Source: Cordylochernes scorpioides (lineage: Eukaryota > Arthropoda > Arachnida > Pseudoscorpiones > Chernetidae). Taken from it: a DNA stretch of 64,000 bases. Shown here piece by piece: positions 41,166 through 53,033 of this stretch; position 1 is the first letter of the stretch; every line of letters starts with the position of its first letter. The notes under the pieces are model-generated. The model searched no databases and was not told where the DNA came from. It saw nothing but the letters and a program-made list of their open reading frames with translations. The DNA lies in NCBI GenBank assembly GCA_030710605.1, contig CP092875.1, positions 63,115,845 to 63,179,844 on the forward strand. Reading direction: 5' to 3'. Both the position numbers and the translations under genes were made by a program.

Positions 41166-43576
41166 CAAAGAACAGTTTTCATTTTCAAAATTACCATTTT
41201 TACTATATTTTGAGAAACCCAGCGAATCCATAACAGAATGATGTTCGAAAGTTCATCATAAAATTGAAGAAACTCATTGCAAATGTTTATTTATTATTTT
41301 TATCTCAAAACTATTACCATATAGTAATTTAATTCTATCAATAACATCATATCCATGTTAGAATCAACAAAGTCTTTAGAAAGGATCTATGTAATCGATT
41401 ACTTATTTATATATTTAATAAGCATACATATTTTACTAATTTCGATATTTTGACACATAGAAATTTCACTGTTTCGCTTCCCTCTTTTTGTGAATATGGC
41501 TTAATTATTAGAATCAAAATAAATTACCTTATCATCCTAACATTTGTCCTTTTAATTCCAATTACAAGATTATATTATAACAAATCGATATTAAATAGAT
41601 AAGCTCTTTTATAAATAAATCAGATAATATAAATATTATAAATAAGTATAGCTATATAATGAAAAAAAGGATAATTAAACAAATTTTTATTTTACGTATA
41701 AATGTAAAACAAAATTTACTTCGAAAATTTATTTGAAAATATTTCTAACCGATTTATATTTGAAGTAAACTAAAAATACTTTGACATATAGGTTTTTAAC
41801 TTTTAATTAGACATTAAAATTAAAAATGTCTAAATTGAAATGAAAAATGTCTAAATTAAAAAATTGAAAATGTCTAAATAAAAATGAAAGTGTCTAAATT
41901 GAAATGAAAAGTGTCTAAATATGAATTATAATTGTCTAATTAAAAGTAAAACACCTATATATAACCTATTAAATAAAAAAAAATATTTTAGTCTGCAAGT
42001 GTGAGTTGCTTTGCTTAATCGATAAAACAAATATTTTTACAAGTAAAAATGTATATACAAAATTATATAGTGATATATTTAACAAAAGAAAATCTATTAA
42101 ACAGATTCTCTATTTCGCTTAATAGAAATTGATTTTAGTCAAACGATCATTTCAAAATATCAATAACATTTCATTTCTTTTAGATATCAATAAATAAATC
42201 GATAGAATCTTCTTTCTTCTGATTGGATATTTGAAAAAAAAAATCAAACTTGATTTTAATTCATTTTATCAAAAATAATTATTTTTATTTTATTGCCTTG
42301 AAAATAGGAGATAAGTTGTTAAATATTAATCTATAAAGAAAACACAGAATATTTACCATTGTCATTTTTATTTCAAGGTTTATATAAAAAGCGTATAAAC
42401 AATTTTGATTTTATTGTAATTTTAAAGAACATATTTACATAAAATATTTTCTCCGTTCTATATTTATTCAAAATAAAATCCTGGACCCTAAATTCTATAT
42501 ATAATTCCACACATTTTTGTAACATTGTTTCACAAAATGATGTTTAACTTATAAACTCAATTTTTTGTGACTTTTATAGATTGAATAATAAATAAATTCT
42601 GGACTTAAATATTAACTAATAAAGGTAAAAATATATATATAGATAGAAAATAAAAATTAAGTAATAGCAATATTGATTGAAAATGCATTTTAATTTAAAA
42701 GTTTATTTCCACTCAACAAACATATTTCACCTATTTGAGGCACTTTATGATTAAAAAAAAAAAGATTTACTAATTATAAATTTGTTTATTTTATAAAATA
42801 AAAAGAGAGGAATAAGTTATTTATATATATACTTTGAAATATTAAAATTATATGGAGTATAGTATAAGTAAAATTTATTTGTATATGAAAAAACTATGAA
42901 ATATAAAATATATCACATTACCCCAAATCACATATATTATAAAAATTCATTCAAACATTAATAATTGTAATTACTGTATATCGTTATATTCTACCTCAAA
43001 TTAACTAACAGATTGCTTATATCTTTAAAATTAATAATTGATGCAAAAGAACATAAGAATGACCCATTAAGATGAGATGGCAATATCATATTTCTTGATT
43101 CAAGAAATAAAAACCGTTTTTATAGCTGTTAACTGTATACGCTGGCTTTAAGTGAAATATATTACCTCTAACTATCTGGCTCTTTATTTTTAATAATTAC
43201 CACCCTCCTAGCCATCTAAATGGGTAATTTTAGAATATTTTATACATTTATTAATTAAAATATCAAAACACCTAACGCAATAAGTATCTTTATTACAAAA
43301 ACATATAGAGATTTTGAGCTCTTTAATGGGGAAATTACAAATAAGAGTTAAGAGGAGGGTGGAGTGAGATTTACTAAACGATGGTAATTTAACCTTGATT
43401 TGAAGTATGACAGAAATGTTCTGGAATGTCTATTCTTCTGTTGATGCTGTTCTTATTATTGGAAATGAGGGATTCGAAGGATTAATATTTCTTATTTGAA
43501 TGATATATTAAGTAGTGGGTGTTCTAAATTGAATGTATGGCCTGTATTCGTGATTAATATTATTAATACAATTGTT
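41166..43576. other. AT-rich intron-like DNA
   Basis: Among the most AT-rich parts of the window. Only the short tandem array at 41812-41945 stands out. Confidence 0.55.
41812..41945 (+). repeat. Degenerate about 22-bp tandem array
   Basis: Six imperfect repeats of (A)nTGTCTAAATTGAAATGAAA with insertions. Low-complexity satellite. Confidence 0.65.
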
Positions 43577-43665
43577 CCAAGATAGTGGACATTGCTGCTG
43601 CTGCTGTGATAGAGATGCATGGAGACATCTGAGGCTCTTCATTGGACATGACAACAACATCAACA
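43577..43665 (+). mobile_element. LINE-a 3' end fragment
   Basis: AAGATAGTGGACATTGCTGC through CTGAGGCTCTTCATTGGACA and ACAACAACATCAAC corresponds to the last 90 bp of LINE-a. An extreme 5' truncation; no clear target duplication. Confidence 0.75.
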
Positions 43666-44011
43666 ATAAAATGGTTCAAATAGTATCTAGGGAGATAGAC
43701 AGCGCATCTAAACTACATGTCGTCAATTTGGACTTTGGTCCAAAGTTTGGTGTACCAGTTACCGCCATTTTATCCTTGTTTTGGTTTCATTATTTTTTCC
43801 TCATTTCAATCCAAATAGTTTGCTAATTCATTGAATTCGGTAACTCCTAAAACACTTCAATGTGACATTCGAAAATTCATTTTCGTCACACACACACACA
43901 CACATGGTTTTTTAAAATTCTCTATTTATTTTTTTTAAATTTTATCCAACATATATATAGGTTATGAAAAAATAGTACAAATGTGATATTGTACTGGGAT
44001 AAGGTGCATAA

Positions 44012-44398
44012 ATTAAGAAAAAGGCATCTCCTTATCGTGCAACTGAAAGTTGCTGATGGCTAGCGCCATCTATCGGAATAAATATCAACTATTCTCGTTG
44101 ATTTTTAATTATTCCAGAATTGGCCAAATACCCATTCTTGATAAATCAAGAAAAGCTAACCACGGACGCGTTTCGGGCTGTTGGCCCTCATCAGCGTGGT
44201 GCAAGCTGTACCTCAACTACCAAAAAAATTGGTCTTTAAGGTATCCTGAAAAATCATGAAACGGGTAGTTAAGGCCAGAATTGCGTGAGGACGCTACACA
44301 ATGTGAAAATCAACGAGAATAGTTGATATTTATTCCGATAGATGGCGCCAGCCATCAGCAACTTTCAGTTGTACGATAAGGAGATGCCTTTTTCTTAA
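44012..44398 (-). mobile_element. Inverted-repeat element carrying a hammerhead ribozyme
   Basis: About 90-bp arms (AATTAAGAAAAAGGCATCTC inwards, ending near CTCGTTGATTTT) mirror each other around a 200-bp centre. Both arms contain TAGATGGCGC or its inverse (44063-44072 and 44339-44348). The centre contains the ribozyme. Hammerheads are known in Penelope-like retroelement terminal repeats, so this is probably a non-autonomous derivative of that group. No RT or GIY-YIG ORF is present. Confidence 0.8.
44160..44199 (-). ncRNA. Hammerhead ribozyme (minimal stem III)
   Basis: On the minus strand: stem I 5' side CCACG (44199-44195); CTGATGA (44194-44188); stem II GGGC/GCCC closing loop CAACA; GAAA (44174-44171); CGCGTC, in which A and T close a minimal stem III and the cleavage site follows GTC; then CGTGG (44164-44160) pairing perfectly with stem I. 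Outer pairing AGCT/AGCT extends stem I after an internal loop. All invariant core bases are present. The RNA should cleave itself, possibly best as a dimer given the tiny stem III. Confidence 0.82.
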
Positions 44399-45769
44399 TA
44401 TATAGGTTATATACGAATTAAAATATTTGATTCATTTACGTATATATTCGGAATTCATTCTCAAAATATATAGACTTATATATTCTAAATTCTTAAACAA
44501 TCAAATATATTGAATTATGTATATTTTAAAATTATATATTGAATTATATTAATATAAGTATACCGAGTTATATGCTTTTTCACATTTTTGATAAAACTCA
44601 TATATAATTCTATATTTACTAAAATATAAATTAAAATGCATGTTGTGATTAATATTTTCTTAGATATAGATTTATTACTTCTCGGCATTTTGAATAAGAA
44701 TAAAATATATATAAAGTGTTTTTATTTAAATATAAACCGATATAACTCAGAAATTATTAAAGATGATGTATGATTTCGGATAGAACATTTATAAAATTAA
44801 ATTTGAATTTGATAATATAAAGCATTTGATAACATTCCTAGAATGTATTATGTATTGATTATGTATTTTCTTTTTAATTTTCTCTTAGTATTACTATGAA
44901 TAGAATATCTAACCTTTAAAATAATGTAAGCATTTAAAATGATATTGTGCTTGCCTTTCCCCATTATGATATTTTATATATTTTCTATGAAATGGATCAA
45001 TATCTCCTTCAATATGTAATTTTATAATAAACACGAAATTAAAACACAAATCAATTTAAACCACGAAAAAGGGAACTATTTCATTAAAGCTATTAAAATG
45101 TACATATTCTAATTTTAATAGAAAATTAAAAATGGGTCTCAATTAAAGGCAAGAAGTAAATTACTAACTTGAACGGCAGATTAAAAAAATTAATTATGAA
45201 GTTTTAATTAAACAAAAAATTCAATTGAAAATATGAGATATTGTTTCCAAAATATAGTTTTCATATTATAGGATTACTATTCTATATGGAAATGAGTTTA
45301 TATTTTTAATTTATGAATATTCTATAATAACATAATATACTTTTGATGATTAAATAAAAATCTATTTATCAAATCTCAAACTAATATTCAAGGATAATAA
45401 TAACAGTATTGTGCTTTAATATATAGATAGTTCCAATATGTTTTATATTATCAAAAATTTGTTTTTGACTCTGTTGTTAGTTTAAAAAAATAAATGATCA
45501 TCTAAAGCTCGTCTGATTTTCTTTTAGAAAACATTTTTTTTTTTAAATAGTGAGATTATAAAATTATATGGATAGTTTATTTATAAATTGAAAATCTCTT
45601 CTTCTAATGTTTCATTCAAAATTCGTTTTATTCGAAACATTTTATATAAATAAATGTTTTCCTATAGTTTTAATATTTAATTTTGTAAATAAATTGTAAC
45701 CAATAGAAATTAATTAAATTGTATATTATCCTATAATCCAATGAACGGAGAAAATATTTTTATTAACAA
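44399..45769. other. AT-rich spacer
   Basis: No gene or repeat boundary recognised. Confidence 0.5.
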
Positions 45770-46640
45770 GTTCAGATAGCAGGGAGAGTAGAGGAAGCAA
45801 GGCAAAAAGAAAACATAAAAACATTCAAAATATATACTAGGAACACTAAGCATGCACACAACAACAACAAAATAAAATATAAATGGGGTAAAGGAAGAGG
45901 AAAGGAACTAAATAAAAGATAGTTTGGTTTACCACGATATAGATAGCTAGGTAAAAGTGCCGCATTAGGATTCAATTTAGGCTTTGATTTAGAGCAGAGG
46001 TTTGTCTAGAGTCGTATCTATAGTTTAGTTAGACTAGGCATTAGCAGTCTAGATGACGTAGATTCTACCATTTTCGGAGATTATAAGGAAAGGATTTGCA
46101 AGAAGCAAAATAAGAATAAAACATGCGGGGTAGGGCTATAAGAGGATAAATCCAGTTGTGCCTTTTGATTATCAAATTACATTTGCTTCAGATCGATCGA
46201 AGAATAGTAGGCAAATTTTTCAAAATTTTTATTTTCTTGAGCGCAAGGAATTAGAATAGGGGTTTAGGGATATTATTTTAGTAGGTATCGGTTTAGAAAT
46301 ATGTTTAGTTGGTTCGGTTTAGTTAGGAGTTTAGTTTGTAGGTTTAGTTCAACTTTTTTAGTAGGGTAAATTCAACCGCGTTTATCCTCAAAGTTTAGTT
46401 TTGTAATTAGATTTAAAATTAGTTAAGGCACTTACCAATTTTAACCAGATATTCGATATAATTTGTTGATTCTTTTCATCCTAGGTAAACAAAACCAAAT
46501 GGGGGAACACATCATCAGAAGACAGAGCTCAAGTAAAAACAAGCACACACCAAGATAATGAGTGTAGAACTCACCAAATTAAGCCAAACGTTGGACACCA
46601 GAATTTGGTTCTTTTCGTCCTACCAGAAATAAAGAAAAGA
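45770..46640 (+). other. Strand-biased block of unknown origin
   Basis: From 45960 to 46400 the plus strand is rich in TTTAG, GGTTTAG and TAGTTAG with few C's, then turns purine- and A-rich. TTCTTTTC(A/G)TCCTA occurs twice (near 46474 and 46611). It could be the end and leader of a retroelement, but no LTR pair or coding region supports that. Confidence 0.3.
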
Positions 46641-48910
46641 TGTGCAAAAAGAATCTCATATCAATGTTTTTTTTTTTTTGTTGTTGTGCAACCAAAGTTT
46701 ACAAAAATACACAAAAGATTTACAAAATAGCAAAAAAAATGAAATAATACAAAAATTCATTTTAATCAATTGATAATGTTTTTAAGTTGCACATATACAT
46801 AATCAGGTTGAAAAACATGGTTAGTAATAAGGGTAGAATCAAGATAAAGAATATAGGCTCTATTAATGAATAATGTGATATTTTTTATTCATATATTAAA
46901 ATTATAGAATGATTTTATTTGAAAATTAAATTTGACCAAGTGCATTGTGTAAAAATATTATAATTTTCTAAATATAATTTGAATTTTGTTTATATTTGAA
47001 TATTTATTATCGTTTTATTTCATAAATTGTTTATTATTGTGGTTTTTCTAAAATTGTGTATTTTATAACATAAATGCAATGCAATAAATTATAATATAAT
47101 TTATAAAACATTTTGTTAGAAAAAAAATAATATTTCAATAATAGAGCCTAAAACACACATTTATATAGTGAATCAGAAAGTTCATTAAAATATATCTACC
47201 AATATGATAATTATTGATTTTGAAATTGTATGAATATATATATTTATATATTAACATAAAATATTTTAATATTCTTTCTAAAATTAATATTTTCAGAGAT
47301 ATATAAAAATGAAAAATATATATATAAATATAAAAAAGTATAAAATTATTCTATTTTATATGAAATATATAAGTTAAAAACAAAATTATAAAATTTATTC
47401 AATGTAAAAAATATATAATATATTTCTAAAGAATATTTAATATTTATAATATAAACTTAATATATCTTGGAATAATAAACTATTAATTAAAATAGGGATA
47501 ATACGTATTTATTACAAGTCTTTAGTAATTATCCATTAACTATTCAACCATACATTATTATCGTTAACAAAAGATATAGTATTGATGTGGAATGATCTAA
47601 ACAATTAACCTTAGATGACAGAACGAGAGATCATCGTCTGTTCCCTAAATTAATTAACATAATTGAAAGGTGAAATTCCACGAGCGAAAATATAATTAGA
47701 GCATTTGTTTACATGCCAGAAATCCTTTAGGGTTAGGAAATGAAGCTTTTATCTTGAATTGGCGAGCGAATGGGAACAGTTCCTTCCGCCTAGGTAATGG
47801 ATTGCTGCAGATAAAAAGATTTCAATTGGCAGAGCATTCACACACATTGCTTCCATTTCTAATAAAAATACTAATGTGCCAGTTAGGTATTCATCTCTAA
47901 AGGTGATTGAACGATTTGTTCTCATTGTACCCTTTGTAGTCAAATGGCATTTTCATACAAGTCCTTTTTCATCTTTTGTCTCCTTTTGATTATACGAAAA
48001 ATCGAAGAAAAATATGTGTAGACTTGTTTTATGTCTTCTTTGTGTGAATTTTTAATATCGGATAAAATTCCGATTGGTTATTCTGTTTTAGATTTGAGAC
48101 GAGCTATTCTGTGAATGTTTATTTCTCTGAAAATCGTTATGATCAGCTTCGTTTGTTTCTGTCTTTCTCGATTTATATATTAATATATATTCAATATATA
48201 TTACCAACACAATACAAATAGAGAGGACTTAATTTTGTGTTCTAAAATATTATATTTTATTAGACAATGCGCCTAATATCTGTGTTGTTTTGATATTAAT
48301 TTCAGATATTACAATAGTTTAAAAAAGCCAGAAGATATACTGTTACCTATTTTTTCAAATATCGAAATTATGAAGGACTATACTATACTCTTTAATTATA
48401 AAATATTATTATTTTTAATACTTTCTAAGCATAAAGATCACTATTTGTTGGAAAATAATATTTTTTTCATATAAATATATTTATGTCACGTTTGAAGAGG
48501 TTAATCTTTCATTCATTATAAATAAAATTATAACTGAATTTGTTTTTTAGTTTAAGAAAATGCTTTTTCAGTCATATTATTCTATTCAGAAATATAAAAA
48601 ATTAATTTGGATTATTCCAATATAAATAAAAAGCGCCATATACAGTATATTAAACGTTTTTGATAATATGTGTGTAACAAAACTTTATTTTTCGAATAAT
48701 TATTGCTCTGAAATGTAAAATTAAATAACTTTCACTCTCTCTTTAACACTATAAATAATTTATATATATATTTAAAAACTATGTACATAAAATAGTTTAA
48801 ACATTTAGACGCAAATATCCACATAGGATATAGTGTGTGTTGTCTAATAAATAAATAAATAAAAATTGCCATATATTAACGTCAAATTGCATAATTTGAA
48901 CAATTATATA
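46641..48910. other. AT-rich DNA with one less AT-rich island
   Basis: Mostly very AT-rich. 47690-47950 is noticeably less so and has a 64-residue minus-strand open stretch (47749-47943) of no recognisable family; it could be a conserved non-coding element or chance. Confidence 0.4.
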
Positions 48911-49088
48911 CAGTTAAACCTGTCTTAAGCGCCCTCTCTAAATAGCGCTTTCCTCTCTATAACGCCCGATTTTAAACATCACAATGTAAACATTTTTACA
49001 TTAAAAGTGACCTGTCTATAGCACCTCCTCTCTATAGCACCCTATTTTGGTGAGTCCCAAGAGGGAGCGCTATAGACAGGTTTAACTG
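48911..49088 (+). mobile_element. MITE, CAGTTAAACC family, copy 2
   Basis: A 178-bp element flanked by TA: CAGTTAAACCTGTCTTAAGC at one end and GCGCTATAGACAGGTTTAAC plus TG at the other. The interior is homologous to 35609-35770. Both ends are clean. Confidence 0.85.
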
Positions 49089-50290
49089 TATTTATATAGG
49101 CTCTCTATCTTATGCTTTTATAAAATATACAACTATCTAACATCAAATATTTAAAATCTCTAACCCCACCTGTTTTTTTTTTATTAATCTGTTATTTTCG
49201 AATACTATAGAAAGATTCATTCAGGAATATGCTAGACCAATTTTAAAAAATAAATAAATTTGTTGAAAACAGAATATCTGTTATTAACCATAAAAGAAAT
49301 CAAAATTCACGTTTTTTTCCAGTACTGAGATGTGTCACAGAAGATACTGTTACTCAACACGGCAGATATACCCGGCTTCGCCCGGTTTTACCTGTGTGAA
49401 AGTTTTATAGGGAACAACTTCCGTAATCACTGAGATCGACAATACACAGGCATCAAAATCATAATAATATTTAGATATTCACTCCATCATTTTCTTATAA
49501 TATTCTAATGATAAATAATATCTAACAGGTCGATAAACCTATTTCCCCGTTAAAAAGGTTGGATCAATACACCATTTTTTGTTTGTTTGTTCTTTTTTCA
49601 TCTGAAAACTAGGAAACTACACGCATAATACTATTTTTGAAGATAGAAAAAGAAAATTCAGAAGTAGCCACGATATCTTGTTTAGACGAAGCAGATGCTA
49701 ACCTTCCTTTGTGTTGGCCTCTAGCTGCTGATCTCTGACGAGGATATTAATAACCGATATCTTCATTTTTCAACCTTCATTTCAGAAGGACGCCTCCATA
49801 TTTCAGCGGGAGCTTGCCAATTATCGATTGAGAGGTAACGATGCGTCAAGAAGCGTGTTTTCCAGATGATCAAACTGCCCCATCCTTCAGTCCCTCGCCT
49901 TCCTTACAGCCCATTACATCATGGTGGAGGTTGTCATCTTACATTATCTCTTCAGGAAGTTGCTAAAAAAGGTTGTTGAATCCTTTTGGTCAACTTGTAA
50001 CAGGCCTCAATATAACAATAAAGAATAAATAACTCTCTCTCTCTTTCTTGTTATGTGTTATGATGCATTAGCGCGCCATCTATTATCAAAATTCGAAACT
50101 ATTATAGACGCGTATGATTATATTTAAGCTTGTGTTAAAATGTAAATATTCAAATTCATCTATCTATGAAAACTGTACGGAAATAAACGTGGCAGACATC
50201 GCGGGCGAATGCTACGGCACGTTGTGGTGTGCTGCTCACTTGGCTGGAACTAATTCTTGGGGATTGCATTGCATAACGGTTGCACCCTTC
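49089..50290. other. Mixed region, two less AT-rich patches
   Basis: 49368-49392 holds the mini-hairpin ACCCGGCTTCGCCCGG seen in variant form at 6690. 49660-50010 and 50160-50290 are less AT-rich without recognisable coding. GCGCCATCTA lies at 50073-50082 near a (CT)n tract. Confidence 0.4.
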
Positions 50291-50301
50291 CATTAGATCA
50301 C

Positions 50302-50302
<1 letters not shown>

Positions 50303-50338
<36 letters not shown>
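50303..50338. repeat. (TA)n microsatellite
   Basis: About 18 TA units. Confidence 0.95.
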
Positions 50339-50341
<3 letters not shown>

Positions 50342-50720
50342 ATGATTTAAGACCATGGAATTGTTGTAAATAGTCTAGATATCTACTACCACATGTTCCA
50401 CCACGTGACTGTATATAACTTCTTATGTACTGCAAATAGAAAGCCTCAACTAACATCAATCTGTACCGCGTAAGAATCTAATAAAGTATAGCAACTGTAC
50501 AGATAGAAGGAATGGAGACTAACAGGAGAAAATTAAGGTTAAAACTAATCAGGCTTAGGTGAGAGTAGAAGTAAGGCCTAGCAAAGAGGCTTAAAGCCAG
50601 CACCACTATTAATAAATTTACAGTCAATTTTATTATCGCGGAAATCATAAAAGTCGAGTTTAACGACCAGTATTTCCTGGGCAAGGCCGGATATATCTTC
50701 CAACAAAGAAATCATCAAAG
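50339..50720. other. LTR-like or promoter-like unassigned stretch
   Basis: Contains CACGTGACTGTATATAA near 50403 and AATAAAG near 50480, an order seen in LTRs, but ends and partner are not identified. It directly precedes the 63-bp repeats. Confidence 0.3.
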
Positions 50721-50985
50721 ACCAATTAGAAGACAACACCTAAGTAGGTCAACCAATAGCCAACGGCCACGTGACATATCCCTACCAATTAGGAAACAAT
50801 ACCTAAGTAGGTCAACCAATAGCCAACGGCCACGTGACATCTTCCTACCAATTAGGAAACAATACCTAAGTAGGTCAACCAATAGCCAACGGCCACGTGA
50901 CATCTTCCTACCAATTAGGAAACAATACCTAAGTAGGTCAACCAATAGCCAACGGCCACGTGACATCTTCCTACCAATTAGAAAG
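50721..50985 (+). repeat. 63-bp minisatellite with CCAAT and CACGTG boxes
   Basis: Four full units starting at 50721, 50784, 50847 and 50910, plus a 13-bp partial. Each has ACCAATTAG, GGTCAACCAATAGCC and GGCCACGTGACAT. The last three are almost identical; the first differs (GAAGACAACACC). Reminiscent of duplicated enhancers in LTR U3 regions. Confidence 0.9.
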
Positions 50986-51240
50986 AAGAAAGGTCTTGGT
51001 GTTAAATCGAGAACCTAGGTTAGGCAGTCTGCGCTTGGATCCCAACGGTAACACTTGCTCTAAAGATCTCTCTCTCCCCTAATCCCATTCCTTCTTGACG
51101 TCAGACGCTTCTTAGTGGAATCTCTGTTTGTTTATTTCACCTTTGGCCCAGCTGTGTCGCCTTCCACCACGACTGCACGGTAGAGTTGACATCGAGGTTC
51201 GTCTAGCATCAGGTAACACTGGTCCCAGAGGTCCCAAGAT
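50986..51240 (+). other. GC-richer stretch downstream of the minisatellite
   Basis: Contains TTGACGTCAGACG (CRE-like) near 51097 and CCACGACTGC, and resembles 8200-8310 weakly. Possibly a retroelement U3/R/leader; no ORF. Confidence 0.35.
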
Positions 51241-51327
51241 ATCATATATATATATATATATAACCAACTTTAATTAAATTATCTGATGATTTTCCAGATT
51301 TTTCCCATTGTAATTGTAAGATTATAC

Positions 51328-51514
51328 AAGGTTATCCCAAAATTTCGTAAACACTTGCAAAAAAATTAAATACCAATATTATTCGCTGTAATGCTTAATG
51401 TCATTGTATTATGTATAAAGTAATTGCATTATGTATTCACCGTAATAATATTATTCGCAAAGTAATATCAAAAACATTTAAAGAAAAACACGATTTTTTT
51501 GGGACAACCTTATA
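51328..51514. mobile_element. Mariner-like MITE, relative of 4465-5066
   Basis: AAGGTTATCCCAAAATTTCG at the left and GGGACAACCTT at the right are inverted; the interior CAATATTATTCGCTGTAATG matches 4710-4770. Length about 187 bp. TA lies on both sides. Confidence 0.8.
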
Positions 51515-51639
51515 TTTTCAGAGATTTTTCAATATTTGTCACAAACATTTTTAAAAATTATATCTCAAACCCCCTATTATATATTCTCATATAACTAAAC
51601 CAAATTCTACTATCATATCATTAATAATAATATTATGAG

Positions 51640-51765
51640 AATAAAAACTTCACGTAATAGCAACAAATAGACAAATAGATAAAAAAACACAGATTTTTCA
51701 GACAAAGAAAGCTTCTCCTACTATCCTTTCTGCGATGAAAAATAAGATCTTCATCAGTGGTGTTA
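51640..51765 (-). repeat. Penelope-like end with hammerhead-like core
   Basis: The minus strand reads CACCACTGATGAAGATC, a short loop, CATCGCAGAAAGGATAG. CTGATGA (51757-51751) and GAAA (51730-51727) are intact, with GAT/ATC as a weak stem II, but no stem I can be closed. The family recurs, more decayed, at 58337-58503 and 60150-60260. Confidence 0.55.
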
Positions 51766-52481
51766 CGACTACTAGAGTAGTCAATTTTATGCAAATATAT
51801 TTGTAACTTAAAAACTAAGAGAGAAAAAAAGTATGTAAATTTCTTTTAATGTATAAATTGAGCGTATTTTTCAATAAAAAAGAGTTTTGGATAAGTTTAT
51901 GGATGGTTGATAGTCGTCCTTAGAGCCTCTTGGAATTGGCGAGCTGGTCAAGTAGCTGGACACTAGGTCGTCTCCCAAGGTAAAGAGAGACAGCATCTAT
52001 ATTGAGAACCCCCTCAATAGTGGTATTCCATCTCGATCTGGTTGAATAAACTATCAGAATCGCTTGAAGGGTTTACCACTGATGGATTAGGTTAGATTAG
52101 GTTAGGTTAGACTCTGTAAACTCTCTCTTGACAGTTGACTAGATGTCAATTAACTATTTTTAATTGTCAAATTGTCACTAATAGGTTAGGTCATCTTAAT
52201 TTTTGAATCGCTGTAAGAACAGTAAGGATGTATCTTTGTTTGAAAAAAATCTAATTCGTGTTTAAAAGTTTCCTTTCCTTGTATAAAGATGGCACGTTAT
52301 GTTATTTTTAAATCAGGTCTAATTAGTTATCTGCATAATTCTGCAAGTATTGAATTCTAATTCTCATAGGAACGTACATTTCTTTTGGTAATAAGGAAAA
52401 TAGAAGGATTTAATCCTCAACACCACATATTTTTAATATTAGTTTAGATATTTATCATGTAAAAAATGTAAAACGAGTAAA
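51766..52481. other. Spacer with short TTAGGT-like run
   Basis: 52087-52112 has repeated TTAGGTTAG resembling the arthropod telomere unit TTAGG, but only two or three units. No gene recognised. Confidence 0.4.
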
Positions 52482-52682
52482 TCAAAGCACATTCAGTTCA
52501 AATATTTTCTCTTGCCCTATGAAGAGAATGAACAAAACGTCAAATAATAATGCATAAATACCAAGCAAAAATGCTCCAATGGCCACCGATTCATACAAAA
52601 GTCCAACCTCACCAGCGAGTGCAAATAACCAAACGGCGCTCTGGAACATTTGTAAGTTGAAAATTCGAAGTGCTTTCCAAAT
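52482..52682 (-). CDS. Candidate terminal exon of an unknown membrane protein
   Basis: The minus strand has an acceptor-like ATGTTTACAG followed by 66 open codons and TGA. It reads IWKALRIFNLQMFQSAVW, LFALAGEVGLLYESVA, IGAFLLGIYALLFDVLF and ILFIGQEKIFELNVL. Two hydrophobic segments suggest membrane helices. It is visibly less AT-rich than its surroundings, as exons are. I do not recognise the family. The strand is opposite to the receptor exon, so it would be a separate gene. A chance open frame or a degraded element is possible. A second acceptor-like TTTTATCCCTAG lies about 85 bp upstream. Confidence 0.35.
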   Translation of the reverse strand: MWKALRIFNLQMFQSAVWLFALAGEVGLLYESVAIGAFLLGIYALLFDVLFILFIGQEKIFELNVL

Positions 52683-53033
52683 CTGTAAACATGTGGTGCA
52701 CTTACAGTAAAAACAGTCGCTTACTACCCACCATGATTATCATGGCCTGCACCATGTGTACTAGGGATAAAAAAAAGACTAATCAACCATATGTTGTTAT
52801 TAACCAACATCCAGACAGAAATTCAGGTAGACTAAGTATCATATGACTTATTGACTAAAAGATAAAATTAACAAATCAATTAGAACCAAAGAAATATCAT
52901 CGCGCTCATAGTATTAAAAGATTCCTGAAACTTTTCATTATATATTTGAGTATTTATTTCTCAATTATATTATTTATTTATATATTAATGATAATTTTAA
53001 TGTTTTCATTAATATAAATAAAAAATTATGCTA

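Noticed and set aside
50114..50296. 60-residue ORF before the (TA)n tract
   Set aside because: Checked for receptor or TE motifs; none found, so it is described only as part of an unassigned region.
50715..50966. Minus-strand ORF with repeated MSRGRWLLVDLLRYCFLIGR units
   Set aside because: It is the translation of the 63-bp minisatellite, whose unit happens to be divisible by three.
52087..52112. Interstitial telomere (TTAGG)n
   Set aside because: Only two or three units with mismatches; too short to distinguish from chance.
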